Shown: positions 14,830 to 21,133 of the stretch, in pieces | Layout: the number at the start of each line of letters is the position of its first letter | Numbering within the stretch: the stretch's first letter is position 1 | NCBI GenBank assembly: GCA_964479595.1 | Contig: CAYZMU010000021.1 | Span: 1 to 21,133 of the forward strand | DNA length: 21,133 nucleotides | Source of the DNA: Firm-04 sp964479595 | GTDB taxonomy: Bacteria; Bacillota; Clostridia; Oscillospirales; Ruminococcaceae | Reading direction: 5' to 3' | Notes under the pieces: model-generated | The model's database searches: none | Told to the model about the DNA's origin: nothing | What the model saw: only the letters and a program-made list of their open reading frames with translations | Position numbers and translations under genes: made by a program

Positions 14830-16252
14830 TTACGAAGTGCCGGCAATATCCTCATCCTCCAGCACCAGCCGAATCGCCCATGGCGGCACCGAAGGTTCCC
14901 CGCTGCTTTCGTAATCGTCGCGCAGAAAAACAAAAGCCGTTTCATAGGATGGCTTACGTTCGGGAAACGTCCCGAAACCGTCCGTAAAATAGATAAGCCC
15001 CTTTAAATTGGAAAACAATTTCTTCTCAATCATAGAATCCACGAAGCGAAAAACCGGACGAAAATCCGTCCCGCCAAAGCCCTTCAGCGTCATGTGCTGA
15101 AGATAATCGTCAAATTCCTCCTGCTTGGTGATGTGTTTCGCCTCCTGAATCTGCGCGTCACACTGGATAATCCAAATCGAGACCTTGGAAAAGAATGTGT
15201 CCGTGCTTTTGAGAATGTTATAAGTCTTGTTCATAAATTGCTGCACCAAATCCCCGCTGACAGACCCCGAGGTGTCAATCGCGATGACAAACTCCCGAAT
15301 CCGCTTGACGTCTCTGTACTCCAGCGGTTCAATCAGCGCCACATTGCCGTACGCGCGCAGCCCGTAAGAATAAAAATTATAATCAAAGGAATCCAAATCG
15401 AGTTTCATCACTTCGCCCATCACGGCAAAGCGCTTCAGAAACTCGGAATAATCATACCGTTCGCGGTTGAGGCGCCGCAGCGACTGCGACATCTCCCCGC
15501 CGGCGACACCCCGCGCTTTCGAGAAATACGCTATCTCGCTCTGCATGCGCTCCGAAAGTTCCCGCCACGTCTGCTCNNNNNNNNNNNNNNNNNNNNNNNN
15601 NNNNNNNNNNNNNNNNNNNNNNNNNNNNNNNNNNNNNNNNNNNNNNNNNNNNNNNNNNNNNNNNNNNNNNNNNNNNCTGAGGGGCACTTTTCGCGCCGCG
15701 CGGCACGGGCTGCTTCGAGGCGGGCTGATACCACATACTGTGGTCATCGCAGGTAAAAATCTCGCGGCAGCGCTCCAGACGCTCGAGCGAAACCGAAGTC
15801 CTGAAATAGGCGTAGAAATGCTCCGCGGTCATATGCCGCACCAAGCCCTTCAGTTTCTCAAACGCCGCCTGCTTCTCCTCGGTGTAAACATCGTCCACGC
15901 ACGACAGCCGCAGGGAGGCTATCTGATATTCCACCGCGATATCGCACGCGAGATCCCAGAGATCCGCCTGAACCGCCATGTTCACAAAGCCGTGGCGAAA
16001 GACGCAGTGCAGAATCGCGTGCAGGCAGTCATGCGCCACCAGACGGTTGGCGATTTTGTAGCGCGCGAGAATATGCATGGGCTGGTAGTACAGAAATTCC
16101 CCGTCCGTGCCGAATGTCCCGGGATAGGGCCGATAGGAAAAGCGGCTCACAGCGTTTTCCAGAAAGCGCAGATTGACCGAAAGCGAGCTTCTGGAAAGGT
16201 TTAAGATTTTGCGCGCAAGCGTATCGATTTGGCGCAGCTGTTCCTCGTCCAT
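14830..16252 (-). CDS. DUF2201-like putative metallopeptidase / VWA-domain protein, interrupted by assembly gap
   Basis: Two pieces of one gene flank 100 Ns: 192 N-terminal residues (16252-15677) and 248 C-terminal residues (15576-14830). The N-terminal part has a histidine-rich AHDCLHAILHCVFRH segment (73-87) and LWDLACDIAVE (98-108), resembling the DUF2201 putative metallopeptidase domain. The C-terminal part is a VWA-like domain: AIDTSGSVSGD (MIDAS DxSxS, Asp near 15274-15276), then GGTDFRP and YFTDGFG. It follows the MoxR-type ATPase by 21 bases, the usual MoxR-VWA partnership, thought to act as a chaperone or metal-insertion pair on client complexes. ATG 16252 is favoured by a GAGG site eight bases upstream; a GTG at 16261 overlaps it. 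The frame does not continue across the 100-base placeholder, so the true gap length differs or the join is uncertain. Confidence 0.85.
15577..15676. other. Assembly gap (100 Ns)
   Basis: Exactly 100 undetermined bases, a common scaffolding placeholder, fall inside the VWA gene. The flanking coding frames are not in register across 100 bases, so the true length is unknown. No gene content can be claimed inside it. Confidence 0.99.
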
Positions 16253-16273
16253 GACGCACACCTCAAAGGGATT

Positions 16274-17770
16274 TCAGATGGAAAAATCCAGCTGTTCCAG
16301 CTCGCTGATGATTTCCAGATTGCGCTCCCTAAACATCAGCTCCTTATCGTGCGCGAAGTACTCCGCGCAGCCTTTCTTGGAGACATACTGCGAACCGTAG
16401 GGGTTGGAGGCGATTTCCGTCACAAGAATCAGCAGTTCCTGCCCGTCCGCCCCAAACGCCATGTCGCAAAAATCAAAAGCGCTCTTATAGTGTACTTTCG
16501 CGTTCTCGCAGATTTTCTGATATTCCGCGACATCTTTCGAAAAGGCCGCCCGCACTGCCTCAAACGGTTTCTCTCCCCCGCGCGCCGCCGCCTCGCGGTA
16601 TTTTTTCAGCAGCTTGATACGCGTCATGTAAAAATCGCCCTGATTGGCAGAGAGCGCGTTGGCGTCCTCGAGCTTTTTCTCCTCCGCTTTCAGCGCGTCC
16701 GCGGCATTTTGCAGCGCCGTGGTGAGCGGTTCGGAAGCGTTTTTGATTTCCTTCAGACGCTTCTGCATTTCGGAAAAGAGTTCCTCGCCGACCATCACAT
16801 TCTTGGAATCGCGGTTGAGCACCTCAAGGAGCAGCCCCAGCAGCGAATAACGCTCATCGAATTTCGCCCGCCGCGCGCGTTCCACAATTTCCTCGGAAAA
16901 ACTGCCGCGCAGAATCTCCGAGACCTGATAGTCGCTTTTGTATTTGTTAAACAAATCGTAATAGATAGCGAAATCCTTCGCGATTTTCTCGTGCTGCAGA
17001 TACTGCCCGATAAGATTTCGCGTAACGGGGAGATTATGCTTCTCGTACTGTCTGATGACGCGGCTCAGGTCGTCCCAGCCCCTCGCGGTGACAAACTGCT
17101 TGCCCCCGACTGTGGTCTCAATCTGATAGAAGTTCTGCGGCTTGATCTCCAGATAGGTGGTAATCGCCGCGTGAACCCCAATCCCGGAGGCGTAGGACTT
17201 CCAGACGCTCAGGTCGGGCTCCACATCAATGCGCTTTAATCTATCCCATGTCACAATATCAAATTCGTGCACGGAATTATTGTATTCGGGCGGATTGCCT
17301 GCCGTCACGACCACCCAGCCGGGCGGGACTTTATGCGCGCCAAAGACCTTGTACTGCAGAAACTGCAGCATAATCGGGGTCAGCGTCTCCGAAACGCAGT
17401 TGATTTCGTCGAGAAACAGCAGCCCGTTCTGGAGTCCGGTGCGCTCCATCATCTCATAAACGGACGCGATAATTTCGCTCATGGTGTATTCAGAGATATC
17501 GTACGTGACGCCGCCGTATTCCTTCTGCTTGATGAGGGGCAGCCCCAGAGCGGACTGTCTGGTGTGGTGCGTCATGGAATAGGAGAGCATGCCGATGCCC
17601 AGTTCGCTCGCCACCTGCGCCATGATTTCTGTCTTGCCGATGCCGGGCGGGCCTATCAGGAAAATCGGGCGCTGCTTGTTCTGCGGGATTTCGTAACGCC
17701 CGAACTCGTCTTTGCTCAGATACGCGGTGACGGTGTGCAAAATTTCTTCCTTCGCCTCTTGAATATTCAC
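16274..17770 (-). CDS. MoxR-type AAA+ ATPase
   Basis: This 498-residue cytosolic AAA+ ATPase has Walker A GPPGIGKT (40-47), Walker B LLFLDEI (117-123), a sensor region VVVTAGNPPEYN (153-164) and a following DRLKRIDVEP (176-185). After the AAA+ module come roughly 300 residues of helical sequence. These include a probable coiled coil rich in Lys, Glu and Ala around residues 345-390. Longer than classical MoxR (about 320-350), it is typical of clostridial ATPases paired with DUF2201/VWA partners, as here. The chosen start is GTG 17770 because AAAGGAG lies seven bases upstream. An in-frame ATG at 17857 would place the start close to the -10 box. Promoter at 17864-17892. The client protein is unknown. 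Confidence 0.9.
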   Translation of the reverse strand: MNIQEAKEEILHTVTAYLSKDEFGRYEIPQNKQRPIFLIGPPGIGKTEIMAQVASELGIGMLSYSMTHHTRQSALGLPLIKQKEYGGVTYDISEYTMSEIIASVYEMMERTGLQNGLLFLDEINCVSETLTPIMLQFLQYKVFGAHKVPPGWVVVTAGNPPEYNNSVHEFDIVTWDRLKRIDVEPDLSVWKSYASGIGVHAAITTYLEIKPQNFYQIETTVGGKQFVTARGWDDLSRVIRQYEKHNLPVTRNLIGQYLQHEKIAKDFAIYYDLFNKYKSDYQVSEILRGSFSEEIVERARRAKFDERYSLLGLLLEVLNRDSKNVMVGEELFSEMQKRLKEIKNASEPLTTALQNAADALKAEEKKLEDANALSANQGDFYMTRIKLLKKYREAAARGGEKPFEAVRAAFSKDVAEYQKICENAKVHYKSAFDFCDMAFGADGQELLILVTEIASNPYGSQYVSKKGCAEYFAHDKELMFRERNLEIISELEQLDFSI

Positions 17771-17863
17771 ACAAAAACTCCTTTGCTTGTCAAATGATAC
17801 AAATTTCTCACAGCGATTCAAAACAGACTCTCCTGTCAGAACAGCCCGTTCCTTCACTCTCCT

Positions 17864-17892
17864 ATTTTACCACATTCACTCACAAAAAAGAA
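17864..17892 (-). promoter_or_regulatory. Probable promoter for the MoxR-VWA genes
   Basis: On the minus strand, TTCTTT (17892-17887), a 17-base spacer and TAAAAT (17869-17864) lie about 94 bases before the GTG start. The -35 is weak (3-4 matches) and the -10 good. A perfect 10-base palindrome GGCGCGCGCC (17893-17902) abuts the -35. Confidence 0.5.
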
Positions 17893-17917
17893 GGCGCGCG
17901 CCCAATATCGTCAAAGC

Positions 17918-17945
17918 GCACAAATAGCAAACACGATTTTTGTGC
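17918..17945. repeat. Inverted repeat between divergent promoters
   Basis: GCACAAA (17918-17924) and TTTGTGC (17939-17945) form perfect 7-base arms 14 bases apart, in an AT-rich patch about 30 bases upstream of the hydrolase promoter. Symmetry and position suggest a possible operator. No known regulator site is recognised. Confidence 0.35.
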
Positions 17946-17974
17946 AAATAGACGGCTGCGAGCGGCGTGCGCGC

Positions 17975-18003
17975 TTGACTTTTGCGGGAAATCATGCTAT
18001 AAT
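17975..18003 (+). promoter_or_regulatory. Strong sigma-A promoter for the DUF2974 hydrolase
   Basis: TTGACT (17975-17980), a 17-base spacer and a perfect TATAAT (17998-18003) lie 33 bases before the ATG at 18037. This is the best promoter match in the window. The leader is only about 25 bases, just enough for the AGGAG ribosome binding site. Confidence 0.88.
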
Positions 18004-18036
18004 GACTTTGGCGAAACATTCGCGCAGGAGTGGAAT

Positions 18037-19194
18037 ATGAATATTTTTGACTATCTTGATTGGCGCGGGGATCTGTCTTTCACCGCGTCCGGGCTCAATG
18101 ATGTGGACGCGCTCATTTTCGCGTGGCTGGTCTACTACCGTTTCGAGGACCTGCCCGCCGAGATCCCAGAAAACATGACCCTTTCGGAGCTGGCGGCGCT
18201 GCACGAGCAGCTGCACGGCGAATTTGAGGAGGTCAATCTCAGCAAGACTTTTGACTCCGCCGCGACCGCCACCTGGCTGCTGGCCTGTGTCAGCCGCACG
18301 GAGCGGTTTTCCGGAGTGCGTGTCGGAGATTTTGCCAAAGAACAGAGCGACGCGGGCGACGAGGGTGCGGAGACCCAGTTCGCGGCGGTTTCCTTTCGCT
18401 TTGAGGACGGCGGCGAGCCCCTTCAGGTCATAGCGTACCGCGGGACGGACGATTCCATCGCCGGCTGGAAAGAGGACTGCTATCTCGCCATCTCCGACAC
18501 CGTCCCCGCGCAAAAGGCGGCGCTGCGCTATTTTGAGGACACAGCCGACGCGTCTCCCCTTGTGCTCTGCGGACATTCCAAAGGCGGAAATCTCTCCGTG
18601 TTTGCGGCGCTGTTCGGCTCGGAAGAAAAAGTTCAAAGGATTCGCAAAATCTACAGCTTTGACGGACCGGGTTTCTCCTTTGACATGCGCGAAATGCCGC
18701 GCTGCGCCCTGATTCAGGACAAAATTGTCTCTATTGTGCCGGAATCCTCCATCATCGGCATGCTGCTCAAACACGGGGACGACTACAGAGTCGTGCAGAG
18801 CAAGGGGTTCGGCATTTTTCAGCACGACGCGATGTTCTGGCAGGTTGTGGGGCGGAATTTCCTCTACGCGCCCAAGCGCACGGATTCCAGCGTCATCGCG
18901 GACAAGGCGCTTACAGACTGGATAGACGGGCTGTCCTTGGAGGAGAGGAGAGAATTTCTGGACGCGCTTTTTGGCACGCTGGAGGATACCGGCGCGGTCA
19001 ATGTTTCGGAACTTCCCGAGAAGATCGCGCAAAACGGCCTGCGCAGCATTATCCGTTCCTCCATGAACCCGCAGCAGAAAAAAATGGTCAAGCAGGTCCT
19101 GCTCAAACTGGTCAAGGCGGGAAACGCCGGTTTGTACGAATCCATGGTCAAAGACCGCAAAGAGCCAACGCGACTGCTTTCGGAAACGGACTGA
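18037..19194 (+). CDS. Mbeg1-like (DUF2974) alpha/beta hydrolase
   Basis: This 385-residue protein, without signal peptide, belongs to the lipase-like alpha/beta hydrolases of Firmicutes. Visible are VIAYRGTDDSIAGWKED (131-147, oxyanion region), the nucleophile elbow CGHSKGGN (178-185, Ser181), YSFDGPGFS (206-214, acidic residue candidate Asp209), VPESSIIGMLLKH (234-246) and FQHDAMFW (261-268, His263). These motifs are hallmarks of the DUF2974 family, whose substrate is not established. The ATG at 18037 has AGGAG six bases upstream and follows a near-consensus promoter. The gene is monocistronic: divergent from the MoxR operon and ended by a hairpin at 19205. Esterase or lipase activity is inferred from the fold. 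Confidence 0.9.
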   Translation: MNIFDYLDWRGDLSFTASGLNDVDALIFAWLVYYRFEDLPAEIPENMTLSELAALHEQLHGEFEEVNLSKTFDSAATATWLLACVSRTERFSGVRVGDFAKEQSDAGDEGAETQFAAVSFRFEDGGEPLQVIAYRGTDDSIAGWKEDCYLAISDTVPAQKAALRYFEDTADASPLVLCGHSKGGNLSVFAALFGSEEKVQRIRKIYSFDGPGFSFDMREMPRCALIQDKIVSIVPESSIIGMLLKHGDDYRVVQSKGFGIFQHDAMFWQVVGRNFLYAPKRTDSSVIADKALTDWIDGLSLEERREFLDALFGTLEDTGAVNVSELPEKIAQNGLRSIIRSSMNPQQKKMVKQVLLKLVKAGNAGLYESMVKDRKEPTRLLSETD

Positions 19195-19204
19195 AACAGA
19201 AAAA

Positions 19205-19234
19205 CACCCGCTCCTGTCAAGCGGGTGCTTTTTT
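19205..19234. terminator. Bidirectional Rho-independent terminator
   Basis: Perfect 8-base arms CACCCGCT (19205-19212) and AGCGGGTG (19220-19227) surround a 7-base loop. TTTTTT (19229-19234) follows on the plus strand. On the minus strand a TTTTT run follows, so it also ends the converging lipoprotein gene. Confidence 0.92.
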
Positions 19235-19239
19235 CGGGG

Positions 19240-20691
19240 TTACTCCCCGTCATCTTCCTCTTGTCCCATGGGTCTGTACATAAAATCTTCCAAATCGATA
19301 GCGCTGACAATACATTCGTAACGAAATTCGTCTTGGGGATTGTAGAGTTCAAACCGCCACGCTGGACGCACATAATCCGAGACGCCTTCCGGCATATCCT
19401 CTCCATCATTTTTCAAATAAAGCAGTTCCGCGTCCTCCAAACGAAAATCCACGTTTTCCGTCATTTTTTCACGCACCGCAGCAAGCGCCGCTTCCCCGCT
19501 GTAGATTTCCTCGTGGTCCACTTCATCCTGCAGTTCCATCGCGCTGTACACAAGCCCGCTGCCGAAGAGGAAATCGAATTTTTCGCCATCCGCCATGATT
19601 GCGTAAGACGGATCAAAACTCTTATAATTCCCGCTGTACTCTGTCGGGATATCTACGGTTCCCCACATGGCGTGATAATCAAATCGAATGCCTTTGTATC
19701 CGTCGCCGAGTTTGCAGTAATAGAGATACCTGTCAGCTGTTCCCGACCTATAAACACTCACTCGCATCACATCAATGCTGCGATCTTTTGTCTTCCCCTC
19801 GCCGAGCACAGCCGTTATCATGCGTTCCAGCTCCGTCTTCAGGTTCTCCGCCGCGTCACAAATCCGCGTTTCTTTTCCGTCAAGGAGCACAAAGCTTTCC
19901 GTACTGTCCGCCTTGTAATCGCCCACCCAATTCGTATCCTCAAGAATGACATGCTGCTGGGCACAACGTCCCTCACTGTGGTCAATCGCGCCGCGGTTGA
20001 TATAGCACAAATTCTCAAGCGGAGGATTCAGCAGCACCAGAGAAACCGTGTCCTCGAGCGGAATATCGTGATCCGGCGGATTCTCCCAATCAGACCATTC
20101 ATCATAATGGGACTCATCGTAATATAAATCGTCAAAAAAGCCGGTATCTTCCTCATCACCGGAATGCGCCTCCAACTCATCTTTATAGTCCTTCCAAAGT
20201 CTCCATTTCACGCCAGTGTCCAGTCCGTCGGTATCTCTGTAGCTTCCGTCATATAGCAAAAAATCCTCATTGATTTTCTTGCCGGGAAAACTGAACGCGA
20301 AAACTTTCTCAAACTGCTCATAATATTCCTTATAAGGCAGCGCGTTAAACTTTGTGTAGAACGAAGGAGCTGATTCTATATTTTCAGGATAGATAAATTC
20401 AAAATCATCCGCCACAGTCATATGCTCCATCTCCTGCGCAGCCGCGGTGAGACTCTCTAAGGTCGGATGATACTGAGAAACAGCGACCATTCCGTCTTGG
20501 ATATCTGCCGTCTCGCTGTCCTGAGAATCCTGAAGATTTGTGTCAGAACCGCTTTGCTCGCTCCCCGAGACAACAGAATCCGTTGCGGAATCTCCCTCGG
20601 AGGAAACACCCGATGAATCCGATTTCGCGCAGCCCGCCAGCAGAATCGGCAGCAGTACAAGGGAACATTTACCGAGATATTTGCCGTTCAT
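19240..20691 (-). CDS. Secreted lipoprotein of unknown function
   Basis: A 483-residue protein with a short positively charged N-terminus, a hydrophobic segment and a lipobox LLAGC (17-21, lipidated Cys21), so it is anchored outside the cytoplasmic membrane. A Ser/Asp/Gln-rich linker (about 22-65) follows, typical of cell-wall-spanning lipoproteins. The body is acidic, with many Tyr, Trp and Asp residues; the C-terminal part (about 400-475) looks like a compact mixed alpha/beta domain. I do not recognise the family. The ATG overlaps the stop of the upstream secreted protein (ATGA) and has no clear ribosome binding site, so translation is probably coupled. The gene ends at a shared terminator. 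Slightly lower GC than the central genes is apparent by eye. Confidence 0.85.
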   Translation of the reverse strand: MNGKYLGKCSLVLLPILLAGCAKSDSSGVSSEGDSATDSVVSGSEQSGSDTNLQDSQDSETADIQDGMVAVSQYHPTLESLTAAAQEMEHMTVADDFEFIYPENIESAPSFYTKFNALPYKEYYEQFEKVFAFSFPGKKINEDFLLYDGSYRDTDGLDTGVKWRLWKDYKDELEAHSGDEEDTGFFDDLYYDESHYDEWSDWENPPDHDIPLEDTVSLVLLNPPLENLCYINRGAIDHSEGRCAQQHVILEDTNWVGDYKADSTESFVLLDGKETRICDAAENLKTELERMITAVLGEGKTKDRSIDVMRVSVYRSGTADRYLYYCKLGDGYKGIRFDYHAMWGTVDIPTEYSGNYKSFDPSYAIMADGEKFDFLFGSGLVYSAMELQDEVDHEEIYSGEAALAAVREKMTENVDFRLEDAELLYLKNDGEDMPEGVSDYVRPAWRFELYNPQDEFRYECIVSAIDLEDFMYRPMGQEEDDGE

Positions 20692-21133
20692 TTGTTGTCA
20701 ATTCGCCCCCCAGCATAGAAAATATTGCCGGAATTGGTAGTGTAGGCGCTAAGCACATAGTGTACGGACTCAATGGCGCCCTCTCCTTCCGGTTTCGCGA
20801 CAAAGGAGTCTCCCGCACCGTAAAGCCCGGTGTTGTTGTATGTGTAAATGCCCTCGCCTGCCTGTGCCCATACATGGACAACATTTTCTCCACGCTTTAC
20901 GCTGTGCTGAGAAGATGCTGAGGTAACCTCAATGCTTTGACCCCTTTTATCGAAGAATATGTAACAGTCTGCCGAGTAGGTAGGACCTGTACCCGTCGCG
21001 TTTTGAACATAGCGGGTGTCCCAGACATCATGGTGAAGCGGATTGTCTTTAGTCGAATTGCTTGCACCCGCTGTCATGCTCATGACGGAGGCGGCGCCGC
21101 AAATGACTCCTGCCAAAACCGCGAGCGTTCTGC
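20688..21133 (-). CDS. Small secreted protein, N-terminus cut by window edge
   Basis: An open frame of at least 147 codons enters from the right edge. Its first visible residues (RTLAVLAGVICGAASVMSM, then TAGAS) look like the hydrophobic core and cleavage region of a signal peptide, so only a few N-terminal residues are missing. The mature part (about 120 residues) is rich in Thr, Ser, Gly and Tyr and looks beta-rich, without repeats or an LPXTG anchor. I do not recognise it. Its stop overlaps the lipoprotein start by four bases, so the two are likely made together and may interact on the cell surface. A bacteriocin-like role was considered without supporting motifs. Confidence 0.75.
   Translation of the reverse strand, partial: RTLAVLAGVICGAASVMSMTAGASNSTKDNPLHHDVWDTRYVQNATGTGPTYSADCYIFFDKRGQSIEVTSASSQHSVKRGENVVHVWAQAGEGIYTYNNTGLYGAGDSFVAKPEGEGAIESVHYVLSAYTTNSGNIFYAGGRIDNK

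Noticed and set aside
1..21133. CRISPR arrays, tRNA or rRNA genes, insertion sequences, prophage genes
   Set aside because: Read for regular direct repeats, cloverleaf-like segments, transposase motifs and phage proteins; none was seen.
20688..21133. Lactococcin 972-like bacteriocin
   Set aside because: Size and secretion are compatible, but the family's characteristic Trp/Gly/Tyr motifs and its immunity transporter genes are not visible.

Overview
The window is about 60% GC by eye, with dense, mostly co-directional genes, strong AGGAGG-type ribosome binding sites and sigma-A-like promoters. The gene families point to an anaerobic Gram-positive Clostridia relative, most likely a Ruminococcaceae/Oscillospiraceae gut or rumen bacterium. 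Supporting signs are a type I dockerin on a secreted esterase, a short SpeA-type arginine decarboxylase, carboxyspermidine pathway enzymes, a CmpB-family membrane protein, and a Mbeg1-like (DUF2974) hydrolase. A run of 100 Ns (15577-15676) shows this is a scaffolded draft or metagenome assembly. No tRNA, rRNA, CRISPR array or insertion sequence was seen.

Left arm (1-2565, minus strand): a pduL-pncB-orf operon, read leftward from a good promoter. It encodes a PduL-type phosphotransacylase, nicotinate phosphoribosyltransferase (NAD salvage) and an unrecognised protein cut by the window edge. Both the leader and the pduL-pncB spacer hold clear inverted repeats.

Centre (2616-12793, plus strand): two metabolically linked blocks. 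The first, from a divergent promoter, is S-adenosylhomocysteine hydrolase (short archaeal/Thermotoga-like form), class I purine nucleoside phosphorylase and an MTA/SAH deaminase-like amidohydrolase, with start/stop overlaps. After a CmpB-family membrane protein comes a five-gene polyamine block: arginine decarboxylase, a spermidine synthase homologue, a carboxy(nor)spermidine dehydrogenase, a carboxy(nor)spermidine decarboxylase and an agmatine deiminase. The first block can recycle the nucleoside by-products of SAM use (SAH, and MTA from aminopropyl transfer). The second makes triamines from arginine and carries two chemically different aminopropylation systems.

Right arm: a minus-strand group of a MoxR-type AAA+ ATPase, a DUF2201-like metallopeptidase/VWA protein interrupted by the assembly gap, and a secreted multidomain esterase (signal peptide, CBM4_9/CBM22-like module, internal dockerin, SGNH hydrolase). 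A divergent promoter at 17975-18003 drives a DUF2974 alpha/beta hydrolase on the plus strand. It converges through a bidirectional terminator on a minus-strand pair: a secreted small protein (cut by the window end) and a translationally coupled lipoprotein, neither recognised.

The most interesting signals are (i) the hydrolase/phosphorylase/deaminase trio, which could form an S-inosylhomocysteine route for SAM recycling, and (ii) the mixed polyamine operon, whose SpeE has unusual acceptor-site residues and which has an agmatine deiminase but no N-carbamoylputrescine amidase.
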